Assembly (NCBI GenBank): GCA_021793675.1
Contig: JAJYSG010000005.1
Span: 1-62,385, forward strand
Reading direction: 5' to 3'
From: Actinomycetes bacterium
GTDB lineage: Bacteria; Actinomycetota; Actinomycetes; Actinomycetales; Cellulomonadaceae
DNA length: 62,385 nucleotides
Within the stretch, counting starts at the first letter, position 1. Each line of letters starts with the position of its first letter. A model generated the notes under the pieces. That model ran no database searches and had not been told where the DNA came from. It was given only the letters and a program-made list of their open reading frames with translations. A program made the translations under genes and the position numbers. Below are positions 22,511-33,323 of the stretch, piece after piece.

Positions 22511-23292
22511 GCGCGCGTGATCATCGCGCGCTTGACCTCGGCGATCGCCTTGGTCACCTCGATGCCGCGCGGGCAGGCGTCCGTGCAGTTGAAGGTGGTG
22601 CGGCAGCGCCACACGCCTTCCTTGTCGTTGAGGATCTCCAGTCGCTGCGCGGCGGCGCTGTCCCGGCTGTCGAAGATGAACCGGTGCGCGTTGACGATCG
22701 CCGCGGGGCCGAAGTACTGGCCGTCGTTCCAGAACACCGGGCAGCTCGAGGTGCAGCAGGCGCACAGGATGCACTTGGTGGTGTCGTCGTACCGGGCGCG
22801 CTGCTCGGGCGACTGCAGTCGCTCGCGCGTCGGCGCGTTCCCGGCGGTGACGAGGAACGGCATGACCTCGCGGTAGGACGCGAAGAACGGCTCCATGTCG
22901 ACCACGAGGTCCTTGATCACCTGGAGCCCCTTGATGGGCTCGATGGTGATGGGCTTGGACGGGTCGAGGTCCTTGAGCAGCGTCTTGCACGCCAGCCGGT
23001 TGCGGCCGTTGATGCGCATCGCGTCCGAGCCGCACACGCCGTGCGCGCACGAGCGGCGGAAGGTCAGCGTGCCGTCCTGCTCCCACTTGACCTTGTGGAG
23101 CGCGTCCAGCACGCGGTCCGTGCCGTGGACGCGGACGGTGAAGTCCTGCCAGTAGGCCTCGGCCTGCGGTGCCGGTGCGCCGTACGGCGCCGCGCCGTCG
23201 GTCTCGGGAGGCAGGTAGCGGCGGATCTTGAGGTGCACCTCGAAGGACGGCACCTCGCCCAGCTGCTGGGGCGCTTCCTGGGTGGCGGTCAT
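22504..23292 (-). CDS. sdhB: Succinate dehydrogenase iron-sulfur subunit
   Basis: A 262-residue protein carrying three clusters between SdhA and the quinone: [2Fe-2S] in CAHGVCGSDAMRINGRNRLA, [4Fe-4S] in CILCACCTSSCPVFW and [3Fe-4S] in CRTTFNCTDACPRGI. The N-terminal 20 residues before VHLKIRRY are a little longer than usual. Last gene of sdhCDAB; its ATG overlaps the sdhA stop by 1 bp. Confidence 0.96.
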   Translation of the reverse strand: MTATQEAPQQLGEVPSFEVHLKIRRYLPPETDGAAPYGAPAPQAEAYWQDFTVRVHGTDRVLDALHKVKWEQDGTLTFRRSCAHGVCGSDAMRINGRNRLACKTLLKDLDPSKPITIEPIKGLQVIKDLVVDMEPFFASYREVMPFLVTAGNAPTRERLQSPEQRARYDDTTKCILCACCTSSCPVFWNDGQYFGPAAIVNAHRFIFDSRDSAAAQRLEILNDKEGVWRCRTTFNCTDACPRGIEVTKAIAEVKRAMITRAY

Positions 23293-25127
23293 CAGTACTT
23301 GCGCTCCATCGGCTGGTAGCGAGTCACGGTGACGGGCTTGGAGCCCAGCATGAGCTGGTAGTCGTCGAACGCGGTGACCCAGTGGAAGGCGCCGTCGGGG
23401 TCGCCGTCGGTGTCCTCCGGCTTCACCGACAGCGGGCGACGGTAGGCCAGCGTGTGCCGCATGTACCCGGCGTCGTCCCGCTTCGGGAAGTCCTCGCGGA
23501 AGTGGCCGCCACGCGACTCCTTGCGGTTGATGGCGCCGACGACGACGGTCTCGGCGACGTCGAGCAGGAAGCCCAGCTCCACGGCCTCCAGGAGGTCGGT
23601 GTTGAACGTCCGCGACCTGTCCTGCACGCCCACCGCGGCGTACCGCTGGCGCAGCGCCCGGATGTCCTGCAGCGCCCGCTGCAGCGACTCGTCCGTGCGG
23701 AACACCTGGGCGTTGGTGTCCATGGTCTGCTGCAGCTCGGTGCGGATGTCCGCGACGCGCTCCCCGTCGGACCGGGTCCGGATCGCCTCGAGCTCGGCGA
23801 CGACGGGCCCCGCCGGGTCGTCGGGCAGCGGGACGAGCTCGGCGGTGGCGGCGTACGCCGCCGCGGCGCGCCCGGAGCGCTTGCCGAAGACGTTGATGTC
23901 GAGCAGCGAGTTGGTGCCCAGCCGGTTCGAGCCGTGCACGGACACGCACGCGCACTCGCCGGCGGCGTACAGACCGCGGATGACGTCGGTGGCGTTGCGC
24001 AGCACCTCACCCTCGACGTTGGTCGGCACCCCGCCCATCATGTAGTGCGCGGTCGGGTAGACCGGTACCGGCTCGGTGTACGGCTCCACACCGAGGTAGG
24101 TGCGGGCGAACTCGGTGATGTCCGGCAGCTTGGCGTCGATGACGGCCGGCTCGAGGTGCGTGAGGTCGAGCAGCACGTAGTCCTTGTGGGGGCCGGCGCC
24201 ACGACCCTCGCGCACCTCGTTGGCCATCGAGCGCGCGACGATGTCGCGCGGCGCGAGGTCCTTGATGGTCGGGGCGTAGCGCTCCATGAAGCGCTCGCCC
24301 TCGGAGTTGCGCAGGATCGCGCCCTCGCCGCGGGCCGCCTCGGACAGCAGGATGCCCAGGCCCGCCAGCCCGGTCGGGTGGAACTGGAAGAACTCCATGT
24401 CCTCCAGCGGGATGCCGCGCCGGTAGGCCAGCGCGATGCCGTCACCGGTGAGGGTGTGGGCGTTCGACGTGGTCTTGAAGATCTTCCCGGCGCCGCCGGT
24501 GGCGAGGATGACGGCCTTGGCGTGGAACACGTGGATCTCGCCGGTCGCCAGCTCGTAGGCGACGACACCGGAGACATGCACCTCTTCCCCCGCGGGGACG
24601 TGGGTCGCGGCCAGGTCGTGGTCCACCAGCAGGTCGAGGACGTAGAACTCGTTGTAGAACTCGACGTCCTGCTTGACGCAGTTCTGGTACAGCGTCTGCA
24701 GGATCATGTGGCCGGTGCGGTCCGCGGCGTAGCAGGCCCGGCGCACCGGGGCGTCGCCGTGGTTGCGGGTGTGACCGCCGAACCGGCGCTGGTCGATCTT
24801 GCCCTCGGGCGTCCGGTTGAACGGCAGCCCCATCTTCTCCAGGTCGAGGACCGCGTCGATGGCCTCCTTGGCCATGATCTCCGCGGCGTCCTGGTCGACG
24901 AGGTAGTCGCCGCCCTTGACCGTGTCGAAGGTGTGCCACTCCCAGTTGTCCTCCTCCACGTTGGCCAGTGCGGCGCACATGCCGCCCTGGGCCGCCCCGG
25001 TGTGGGAGCGCGTGGGGTACAGCTTGGAGATGACCGCCGTGCGGGCCTGCGTCGACGCCTCGAGGGCGGCACGCATCCCGGCGCCGCCGGCGCCGACGAT
25101 CACTACGTCGTACTCATGTGTCTGCAT
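23292..25127 (-). CDS. sdhA: Succinate dehydrogenase flavoprotein subunit
   Basis: A 611-residue FAD subunit oxidising succinate to fumarate. The dinucleotide motif [17 protein letters not shown] is at residues 8-24, and His42 in [11 protein letters not shown] is the expected covalent FAD site. Substrate and cofactor blocks [20 protein letters not shown] and [12 protein letters not shown] are intact. In the operon it is 16 bp downstream of sdhD. In this subgroup it should reduce menaquinone. Confidence 0.96.
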   Translation of the reverse strand: MQTHEYDVVIVGAGGAGMRAALEASTQARTAVISKLYPTRSHTGAAQGGMCAALANVEEDNWEWHTFDTVKGGDYLVDQDAAEIMAKEAIDAVLDLEKMGLPFNRTPEGKIDQRRFGGHTRNHGDAPVRRACYAADRTGHMILQTLYQNCVKQDVEFYNEFYVLDLLVDHDLAATHVPAGEEVHVSGVVAYELATGEIHVFHAKAVILATGGAGKIFKTTSNAHTLTGDGIALAYRRGIPLEDMEFFQFHPTGLAGLGILLSEAARGEGAILRNSEGERFMERYAPTIKDLAPRDIVARSMANEVREGRGAGPHKDYVLLDLTHLEPAVIDAKLPDITEFARTYLGVEPYTEPVPVYPTAHYMMGGVPTNVEGEVLRNATDVIRGLYAAGECACVSVHGSNRLGTNSLLDINVFGKRSGRAAAAYAATAELVPLPDDPAGPVVAELEAIRTRSDGERVADIRTELQQTMDTNAQVFRTDESLQRALQDIRALRQRYAAVGVQDRSRTFNTDLLEAVELGFLLDVAETVVVGAINRKESRGGHFREDFPKRDDAGYMRHTLAYRRPLSVKPEDTDGDPDGAFHWVTAFDDYQLMLGSKPVTVTRYQPMERKY

Positions 25128-25143
25128 CGTTCGTCAGTCCTCG

Positions 25144-25584
25144 TCAGGCCGTGCAGAAGGAGGGCAGCAGGTCCGCCGGCGCCCCGGGTGGGCACGGGTT
25201 GAAGGTGAAGATCACCAAGGTGCCGAGCACGACGATGACGACGGCCGCCAGGTAGAGCAGCGACTTGAGCACCAGCCGGGTGCCGGCGCGCTCGGCGTAG
25301 TCGTTGATGATCGTCCGCACGCCGTTGGTGCCGTGGACCATCGCCAGCCACAGCATGAGCAGGTCCCACACCTGCCAGATCGGCTGGGCCCACTTGCCCG
25401 CGACGAACCCGAAGTCGATCGCGTGCACGCCGCCGTCGGTGATGAGGTTGGTGATGAGGTGCCCGAAGATCAGCACGATCAGCAGCACGCCGGACGCGCG
25501 CATGAAGATCCAGCCGATCATCTCGGCGTTGGTCCGGGAGGTCTTGCGGGTGGCCCGCGAGCGGGGCTCGGCGATGGTGGTCAT
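25144..25584 (-). CDS. sdhD: Succinate dehydrogenase membrane anchor subunit
   Basis: A 146-residue protein with three membrane helices (VLLIVLIFGHLITNLIT; LLMLWLAMVHGTNGVRTI; LAAVVIVVLGTLVIFTF). Histidines in the first two helices are candidate heme b ligands, and the NGVRTIINDY block is typical of actinobacterial SdhD. The ATG overlaps the sdhC stop by 1 bp, so translation is coupled. Confidence 0.92.
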   Translation of the reverse strand: MTTIAEPRSRATRKTSRTNAEMIGWIFMRASGVLLIVLIFGHLITNLITDGGVHAIDFGFVAGKWAQPIWQVWDLLMLWLAMVHGTNGVRTIINDYAERAGTRLVLKSLLYLAAVVIVVLGTLVIFTFNPCPPGAPADLLPSFCTA

Positions 25585-25982
25585 CAGTGGCTCCCGAACG
25601 TGTGCACCAGCTGCACCGGCAGGAAGCCCGCCATGAGCAGCACCCACAGGCCGACGACCACCCAGAGCATGACGCGCTGGTACTTCGGCCCCTTCGCCCA
25701 GAAGTCCACGAGGATGATCCGCAGGCCGTTGAGCGCGTGGAACACGATCGCCGCGACGAGGCCGGCCTCACCGAGCCCCATGACCGGGTTCTTGTACGTC
25801 CCGATCACCTCGTTGTACGCCTGCGGCGACACGCGGACCAGCGCGGTGTCGAGCACGTGGACCAGCAGGAAGAAGAAGATCGCGACGCCGGTGACCCGGT
25901 GCGCGACCCAAGACCACATGCCTTCGCGCCCGCGGTAGAGCGTTCCGGCCGGCCTCGTGGATGCAGGGGCTGCAGCTGCCAC
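25584..25982 (-). CDS. sdhC: Succinate dehydrogenase cytochrome b556 subunit
   Basis: A 132-residue protein with three membrane helices. MWSWVAHRVTGVAIFFFLLV contains the conserved S-x2-H-R-x-T-G motif whose histidine region serves heme and quinone binding. The GTG start is preceded by AGGAGG 8 nt upstream. First gene of sdhCDAB. The 141-bp region up to the divergent manC holds two inverted repeats. Confidence 0.93.
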   Translation of the reverse strand: MAAAAPASTRPAGTLYRGREGMWSWVAHRVTGVAIFFFLLVHVLDTALVRVSPQAYNEVIGTYKNPVMGLGEAGLVAAIVFHALNGLRIILVDFWAKGPKYQRVMLWVVVGLWVLLMAGFLPVQLVHTFGSH

Positions 25983-26030
25983 GGTCGGGGCCTCCTGGCG
26001 AATGGAGCGGATGGACGTCGACGTCCCGAC

Positions 26031-26055
26031 GTCACTGTAGTGACTCGATGTCGAG
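26031..26055 (-). promoter_or_regulatory. Two adjoining inverted repeats in the sdhC promoter
   Basis: CTCGA-TG-TCGAG (26044-26055) is a perfect 5-bp inverted repeat; read toward sdhC it is CTCGACATCGAG, 11/12 identical to the gltA element. Next to it, GTCACT-GT-AGTGAC (26031-26044) is a 6-bp inverted repeat that on the minus strand contains TACAGT, a possible -10. A regulator binding the first repeat would block or position polymerase. It is 62 bp upstream of the sdhC start. Confidence 0.6.
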
Positions 26056-26123
26056 ATATCCCACCACGCCCGCGCGTCACGGCCGGCCGGGGAGCACCGG
26101 GCGTCACCGGTACCCTGTCGGCC

Positions 26124-27275
26124 ATGTCGGCCGATCGCCCCGGACCCCTGCCCGCCGTCACACCCATCGCCGGCTTCCACGCGGTGGTCCCGGCGGGTGG
26201 TGCCGGGACCCGGTTGTGGCCGCTGTCCCGCGCGGGACGGCCCAAGTTCCTGCTCGACCTCACGGGCTCCGGGCGCACGCTGCTGCAGGCGACGATCGAC
26301 CGGCTGCTGCCCCTCACCGGCCCGGGTGGCGTGCTCGTGGTCACCGGGTCGGTCCACGCCGACGCGGTGCGCGCCCAGCTGCCCGAGGTCGGTGCGGACG
26401 ACGTGCTCCCCGAGCCGTCGCCCCGCGACTCGATGGCCGCGATCGGTCTGGCGGCCGCCGTCCTGGAGCGACGCCACGGCGGCGAGGCCGTGCTCGGGTC
26501 GTTCGCCGCCGACCACGTCATCACCGGGCCCGAGGAGTTCGCGCGCGCCGTGCGCGAGGGCGTCGCGGCGGCCCGCGCCGGCTACGTCGCGACCATCGGC
26601 ATCGAGGCGACCGAGCCGTCCACGGCCTTCGGCTACGTGCACGCCGGCGAACCGCTCGGCGTCGCGCAGGCGCCGAGCGCCCGGCACGTCGTCGGCTTCA
26701 CGGAGAAGCCGGACGCGGCCACGGCGACGCAGTACCTCGCGACGGGGGAGTACCGCTGGAACGCCGGCATGTTCATCGTGCAGGCGGGCGTCCTCCTCGA
26801 CCACCTCGCCGCGCAGATCCCTGCGCTGGCGGCGGGCGTGCGCCGGATCGCCGCGGCCTGGGACACCCCGGCGCGGGACGACGAGGTCGCGGCCACCTGG
26901 CCGGGTCTGACGAAGATCGCCATCGACCACGCGATCGCCGAACCGGTGGCGGAGGCCGGCGGCGTCGCCGTGGTCCCGGGCGGCTTCGGCTGGGACGACA
27001 TCGGCGACTTCGCGTCGCTGGCGGCACTGCTCGCCTCGCCGTCAGGCGCCCGGCCGGCCACCCGGACGTTGGGCGACGAGCAGGCGGTGCTCCGGATCGG
27101 TGCGGACGACGCGCTCGTGGTCACCGCCGGCCGCGCCGTCAGCGTGGTCGGGATCCCTGGTGCCGTGGTGGTCGACACCCCGGATGCGGTGCTGGTGACC
27201 ACACGCGCGCACGCGCAGGCGGTCAAGGCGGCCGTCGACGCGTGGCGCGCCGCGGGCCGGGCGGACCTGCTGTAG
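26124..27275 (+). CDS. manC: Mannose-1-phosphate guanylyltransferase
   Basis: A 383-residue nucleotidyltransferase making GDP-mannose from mannose-1-phosphate and GTP. The N-terminal signature VVPAGGAGTRLWPLSRAGRP has the catalytic Arg, followed by PKFLLDL. FTEKPD (catalytic-site Lys), WNAGMF and GWDDIGDF mark the sugar-binding half. There is no fused isomerase domain. TACCCT (26111-26116) is 7 nt upstream of the ATG, consistent with a leaderless transcript. GDP-mannose would feed lipoglycans or the GT-C protein earlier in the window. Confidence 0.9.
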   Translation: MSADRPGPLPAVTPIAGFHAVVPAGGAGTRLWPLSRAGRPKFLLDLTGSGRTLLQATIDRLLPLTGPGGVLVVTGSVHADAVRAQLPEVGADDVLPEPSPRDSMAAIGLAAAVLERRHGGEAVLGSFAADHVITGPEEFARAVREGVAAARAGYVATIGIEATEPSTAFGYVHAGEPLGVAQAPSARHVVGFTEKPDAATATQYLATGEYRWNAGMFIVQAGVLLDHLAAQIPALAAGVRRIAAAWDTPARDDEVAATWPGLTKIAIDHAIAEPVAEAGGVAVVPGGFGWDDIGDFASLAALLASPSGARPATRTLGDEQAVLRIGADDALVVTAGRAVSVVGIPGAVVVDTPDAVLVTTRAHAQAVKAAVDAWRAAGRADLL

Positions 27276-27653
27276 CGCCACCAGGCCCGGCCCCGACGCC
27301 CGTCGAGCCGGCCGGCGCGGGTCCGCGGTGCCCGGTCTCGGCACGGGGTCAGCGCCTGGTGGGCGCGTCGTGGGCGGGTCGTCGGCGGGTCCTCGGCAGG
27401 TGGTCGGCAGGTGGTCGGCACCGTCCGGCGCGCCGGGGTGTCCACGGTGCGGTCCGCTCTGCAGGCCGATGTTCCAATGCGGTAACGGATGCCCCGCGGG
27501 ACGCCTTCCGTCATCGCCACGGCACGCCGGGCTCACTAGGGTTGCCAACCGATTGATTGTGGCCGATCGGCCCCCGTCCCCACGGCGACTCAACGACGCG
27601 TCGCCGTGGGGCGGATCCGCCTTCCGGCCTGGGCACGACAACCAGGAGAGTCC
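27276..27653. other. 378-bp intergenic region before the nucleoside transporter
   Basis: No credible gene. It holds the 11-bp tandem repeat (27370-27424), an A/T-richer stretch near 27470-27490 and 27535-27560 that stands out from the GC-rich background and probably contains the promoter of the downstream operon, and a perfect 12-bp palindrome GGCCGATCGGCC at 27561-27572. The palindrome is about 80 bp before the lipoprotein start and could be an operator or a leader hairpin. I cannot assign the -35/-10 pair. Confidence 0.5.
27370..27424 (+). repeat. Five imperfect 11-bp tandem repeats
   Basis: Units GTGGGCGGGTC, GTCGGCGGGTC, CTCGGCAGGTG, GTCGGCAGGTG and GTCGGCACCGT follow each other without gaps. 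Spacing is exactly 11 bp, about one helical turn, so any protein contacts would lie on one face of the DNA. The units are too degenerate and too short, without spacers, to be CRISPR. Confidence 0.75.
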
Positions 27654-28775
27654 GTGAAGAACATTCTGCGCACAGCGGCGATCGCCGCGATCGCCGCGCT
27701 GGCGCTCACCGCATGTGGCGCCGCCCCTTCGTCGACCTCGACGGCCGGGAGCACTGCCGGTGGCACCGCGAGCGGCGCGGCCACGCCGAGCGCCACCCCG
27801 CTGAACTTCAAGGCGTGCATCGTCTCCGACCAGGGCGGGTTCGACGACAAGAGCTTCAACCAGCTGTCGTTCGAGGGGGTCCAGAAGGCGACCAAGGAGC
27901 TCAACGCCGGGTTCAAGTACGTCCAGTCGCACACGCCGACGGACTACGGACCGAACCTGCAGGCCATGGCGACCGAGGGCTGCAACCTCATCTTCTCGGT
28001 CGGCTTCAACCTCTCGGCCGACACCGTCACGGCTGCCCTGGCGAACCCGAGCATCCACTACGCGCTCGTCGACGACCCGGCGGACAACAACAACGACGGC
28101 AAGACCGACGCCCCGAACATCAAGCCCATCCTCTACGACACGGCGCAGGCCGCGTTCCTCGCCGGCTACCTCGCCGCGGGCTACTCGAAGACCGGCAAGG
28201 TCGGCACGTTCGGCGGTCAGCCCTACCCGACCGTCACGATCTTCATGGACGGCTTCCTGCAGGGCGTGAAGTACTACGACCAGCAGAAGAGCAAGAACGT
28301 CCAGGTCGTCGGCTGGGACGGCAAGAACGGCCAGTTCACCGGCGGCTTCGCCGCGAACGACACGGCCAAGGGCGTCGCCCAGCAGGTCATCGACCAGGGC
28401 GTCGACGTGCTGCTGCCGGTCGGTGGCCCGATCTACCAGTCGGCCCTCGCCGCGATCAAGGACTCGGGCAAGGACATCGCGCTCATCGGCGTCGACGCCG
28501 ACCAGTACGTCACCGACCCGAACGTGGACCCGTACATCCTCACCTCGATCGAGAAGAAGATGGACGTGTCGACGTACGACACCACCAAGGCCGCGGCCAA
28601 GGGCGACTTCGACCCGACGCGCTACGTCGGCACGCTCGCCAACGGCGGCGTGGACATCGCCCCGCTGCACAACTTCCAGAGCAAGGTCGACCCGGCGCTC
28701 GTCGCCGAGGTCCAGCAGCTCAAGCAGGACATCATCAACGGCAAGGTGAAGGTCACCTCCTACCTGGCCAAGTGA
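27654..28775 (+). CDS. BMP-family nucleoside-binding lipoprotein
   Basis: A 373-residue substrate-binding protein of a nucleoside ABC importer (PnrA/BmpA type), anchored outside the membrane. The signal peptide ends in the lipobox LALTACG, so the mature protein starts at that Cys, followed by a Ser/Thr/Ala linker. DQGGFDDKSFNQLSFEG is the BMP family's opening motif, and GVDADQYVTDP belongs to the ligand cleft. The GTG start has AGGAG 5-6 nt upstream; the longer in-frame start at 27606 would spoil the signal peptide. First gene of an operon with an ATPase, two permeases and two salvage enzymes. Confidence 0.92.
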   Translation: MKNILRTAAIAAIAALALTACGAAPSSTSTAGSTAGGTASGAATPSATPLNFKACIVSDQGGFDDKSFNQLSFEGVQKATKELNAGFKYVQSHTPTDYGPNLQAMATEGCNLIFSVGFNLSADTVTAALANPSIHYALVDDPADNNNDGKTDAPNIKPILYDTAQAAFLAGYLAAGYSKTGKVGTFGGQPYPTVTIFMDGFLQGVKYYDQQKSKNVQVVGWDGKNGQFTGGFAANDTAKGVAQQVIDQGVDVLLPVGGPIYQSALAAIKDSGKDIALIGVDADQYVTDPNVDPYILTSIEKKMDVSTYDTTKAAAKGDFDPTRYVGTLANGGVDIAPLHNFQSKVDPALVAEVQQLKQDIINGKVKVTSYLAK

Positions 28776-28786
28776 GCCCACCGCTA

Positions 28787-28816
28787 CCGGGGAGGCCGCT
28801 TCCGCGGCCTCCCCGG
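28787..28816 (+). terminator. Strong hairpin between lipoprotein and ATPase genes
   Basis: A perfect 13-bp stem, CCGGGGAGGCCGC (28787-28799) with GCGGCCTCCCCGG (28804-28816), and a TTCC loop. No U-run follows, so it is probably a partial terminator or a 3' mRNA stabiliser that lets the binding protein be made in excess over the membrane components, as in many ABC operons. Confidence 0.75.
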
Positions 28817-28860
28817 CAGCGTGTCTGCGCGCGTCCACCGTGGAGCTGAGGATCGGGACA

Positions 28861-30368
<1,508 letters not shown>

Positions 30369-30372
<4 letters not shown>

Positions 30373-31631
30373 GCGCCGCGCAGGCAGCGGCCGAGCGGCC
30401 GCAGCAGCACCACGGGCCGGAGGCCGGCGACGACCGCTGGCGCGAGGCCCTCCGCCGGATCGTCTCCGGCAGCTGGGCGGTGTCGCTCGGGGCCGTGGTC
30501 CTGGCGATCCTCGTCGGCTCGATCATGATCGCCGCCACCGACCAGGGGGTCCGGACGGCGATCGGCTACTTCGGCGCCCGGCCGCAGGACACCTTCTCGG
30601 CGATCGGCACCGCGGTGGGCGGCGCCTACTCGTCGCTGTTCCGGGGTGCGGTGTGGGACTTCCACGCCACGAGCTTCGGCAACGCGATCCGGCCGCTCAC
30701 CGACTCGTTGACGCAGGCGACGCCGCTCATCACCGCCGGGCTCGGCGTGGCGGTCGGCTTCCGCGCCGGCCAGTTCAACATCGGTGGCCGTGGCCAGATG
30801 CTCATGGCGGCGGTGGCCGGTGGCTGGATCGGGTTCGGCCTCAACCTGCCGCCCGTGATCCACATGCTCGTCGCGATCGCCGCCGGCATCATCGGCGGGG
30901 CGATCTGGGCCGGCGTCGCCGGCGTGCTCAAGGCGACCACCGGTGCGCACGAGGTGATCGTCACGATCATGCTCAACTACGTCGCGTTCTACATCCTCGG
31001 CTACCTGCTGGCCACGCCCGGCCTGCTGCAGGCGCCCGGCTCATCGAACCCGAAGACGGCGCCCATGAAGCCGAACGCGATCATGCCGCTCCTGCTCGGC
31101 CCGAAGTTCGCGCTGCACTGGGGTTTCATCTTCGCGTTGCTCGCGGTGGCCTTCACGTGGTGGCTGCTGGAGCGTTCCCGGCTCGGCTTCGAGTTCCGGG
31201 CCGTCGGGGAGAACCCCGCCGCGGCACGGGTCGCCGGCATCGACGTCAAGCGGACCACGGTCGCCGTCATGCTCGTCGGCGGCGCGCTCGTCGGCCTCGC
31301 GGGTGTCACCCAGGTGCTGGGGACGACCACGACCGGGTTCGGCGACGGGATCGACGCCGGAGTCGGGTTCGACGCCATCACGGTGGCCCTGCTGGGGCGC
31401 TCGACGCCGCTCGGCGTGCTCGGTGCGGCCATCCTCTTCGGCGCGTTCCGCGCCGGCGGGGCGACCATGCAGGCGGCCGTCGGCGTGCCGATCGAGATCG
31501 TCCAGGTGGTGCAGGCGCTCATCGTGCTGTTCATCGCGGCGCCGCCGCTGGTGCGCGCGGTGTTCCGGCTGCCGCAACCCGGCTCGCGGCCGCGCCGTGC
31601 GGCGGCGACGGCGGCGGAGGTGGCGGCATGA
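30369..31631 (+). CDS. Nucleoside ABC transporter permease (first)
   Basis: A 420-residue integral membrane protein of the BPD-transporter type 2 (branched-chain amino acid/sugar) family with about ten helices. FNIGGRGQMLMAAVAGGWIG and GANEVIVTIMLNYVA-like block (GAHEVIVTIMLNYVAFYILG) are typical of NupB/YufP-type permeases, as is the coupling segment EFRAVGENPAAARVAGID. A long hydrophilic N-terminus precedes helix 1. It overlaps both neighbours by 4 bp, so the ATPase and two permeases are translated together. Confidence 0.9.
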
Positions 31632-32923
31632 GCGCCGTCACCGCGACCCCGGACTCCACGTCGGTCTCCGCGGACCTGCGCCACGTCGTCGTCGTCAGCC
31701 GCAAGACGCCGATCGCGCTGGCGATCATCACCGCGCTCGCCACGCTGCTGTACGGGCTCGGCTCGCGCCCCGGATACACGCACTTCCGGTTCTCGGAGTA
31801 CGGCGACCCGGTGCAGCTGCCGACGCTCAGCGTCAACGGCATGGCCACCGCGTGGCTCAGCCTGGTGGTGCTCGCCGTGCTGGTCGTCGCGGCGGTGGGG
31901 TTCGTCGCCAGGCAGCGCAAGGCCCCGGTGTGGGTACCGCTGGTGTTCGCGCTCGTCGCGATCATCGGGTTCCTCGGCTGGGCCGGCGCGGGCTCGACGG
32001 CCGAGTACCCGGTGGTGTCGCTCGTGCGGGGTTCGGTGGTGCTGGCCGTGCCGCTCGTGTTCGGCGCGCTGGGAGGCGTGATCGGCGAGCGGGCCGGCGT
32101 CGTCAACATCGCGATCGAGAGCCAGCTGCTGTTCGGCGCCTTCGGTGCGGCGATCGTCGGCTCCCTCACCCACAACCCGTACGTCGGCACGCTCGCCGCG
32201 ATCGTCGCCGGCGTGCTCGTCGCGCTCGTGCTCGGTGTGTTCGCGATCACGTACCGGGTCGACCAGATCATCGTCGGCGTCGTCCTCAACGTGCTGGTGT
32301 ACGGCCTCACCGACTTCCTGTACTCGCAGGTGCTGGTCCCGAACGGGACGCGGCTCAACACGACGGTGCGCTTCGAGGGCGTGGCGATCCCCGGGCTGTC
32401 GCGGATCCCCGTGCTCGGTCCGGCGCTGTTCCGCCAGTCGATCCTCGTCTACGCGATGTACCTCGCCGTGCCGATGGTCTGGTTCGCGCTCTACCGCACG
32501 CGCTGGGGCCTGCGGCTGCGTGCCGTCGGCGAGCACCCGCAGGCGGCCGACACGGTGGGCATCAAGGTGGCCCGGGTGCGGTACCGCGCGCTGGCCGTCG
32601 CGGGCGCCGTGGTGGGGCTCGGCGGTGCGTTCTACACCGTGGTGTCGATCTCGTCCTTCGGCCGGGAGATGACCGCCGGCGCCGGCTACATCGCGCTCGC
32701 CGCGGTCATCTTCGGCAAGTGGGACCCGGTGCGGGCCGCGCTCGCGGCGCTGCTCTTCGGTGCGGCGACCAACCTCCAGGGCACCCTGTCCGTGGTGGGG
32801 GCGCCGGTGCCCAGCCAGTTCATGCTCATGCTGCCGTACGTGGTGACGATCCTGGCCGTCGCCGGGTTCGTCGGGCGCTCCCGGGCGCCGGCGGCGGACG
32901 GCACGCCGTACATCAAGGAGTGA
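31628..32923 (+). CDS. Nucleoside ABC transporter permease (second)
   Basis: A 431-residue partner permease of the NupC/YufQ type. After two extra N-terminal helices it shows GGVIGERAGVVNIAIESQLL, YRVDQIIVGVVLNVLVYGLT and the ATPase-coupling block RLRAVGEHPQAADTVGIKV. With the first permease it forms the heterodimeric channel. The final stop is 1 bp before the cytidine deaminase start, which ties transport to nucleoside breakdown. Confidence 0.9.
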   Translation: MSAVTATPDSTSVSADLRHVVVVSRKTPIALAIITALATLLYGLGSRPGYTHFRFSEYGDPVQLPTLSVNGMATAWLSLVVLAVLVVAAVGFVARQRKAPVWVPLVFALVAIIGFLGWAGAGSTAEYPVVSLVRGSVVLAVPLVFGALGGVIGERAGVVNIAIESQLLFGAFGAAIVGSLTHNPYVGTLAAIVAGVLVALVLGVFAITYRVDQIIVGVVLNVLVYGLTDFLYSQVLVPNGTRLNTTVRFEGVAIPGLSRIPVLGPALFRQSILVYAMYLAVPMVWFALYRTRWGLRLRAVGEHPQAADTVGIKVARVRYRALAVAGAVVGLGGAFYTVVSISSFGREMTAGAGYIALAAVIFGKWDPVRAALAALLFGAATNLQGTLSVVGAPVPSQFMLMLPYVVTILAVAGFVGRSRAPAADGTPYIKE

Positions 32924-32924
32924 C

Positions 32925-33323
32925 GTGACCGACGTCGACTGGGCCGCGCTGCGCGCGGTCGCCACGGGCATGCTGGCGCACGCCTACGTGCCGTACTCGC
33001 ACTACCCGGTCGGGGCGGCGGCGCTCGTCGACGACGGCCGGGTGGTGTCGGGCTGCAACGTCGAGAACGCGTCCTACGGAGTGACGCTGTGCGCCGAGTG
33101 CGGCCTCGTGTCGCAGCTGGCCGCCACCGGCGGCGGCCGGCTCGTCGCGTTCACGTGCGTCGACGGGCACGGCGACGTGCTGGCGCCCTGCGGCCGGTGC
33201 CGGCAGCTGTTGTTCGAGCACGGCGGGCGCTCGCTGCTCGTCGAGACGAAGGTGGGAGTGGCGACGATGGACGAGGTGCTGCCCGGCGCGTTCGGGCCCG
33301 ACGACCTGGGGCAGGCGCGGTGA
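32925..33323 (+). CDS. cdd: Cytidine deaminase
   Basis: A 132-residue homotetrameric zinc enzyme converting cytidine and deoxycytidine to uridine forms. The zinc site is CAEC (Cys ligand and catalytic Glu) plus PCGRCRQ (two Cys). NVENASYG is the ribose-binding motif. GTG start 1 bp after the permease stop; stop overlaps the deoA start. It makes the uridine/deoxyuridine used by the next enzyme. Confidence 0.95.
   Translation: MTDVDWAALRAVATGMLAHAYVPYSHYPVGAAALVDDGRVVSGCNVENASYGVTLCAECGLVSQLAATGGGRLVAFTCVDGHGDVLAPCGRCRQLLFEHGGRSLLVETKVGVATMDEVLPGAFGPDDLGQAR

Noticed and set aside
27370-27424. CRISPR array
   Set aside because: Units are 11 bp, imperfect and without spacers; no cas genes.
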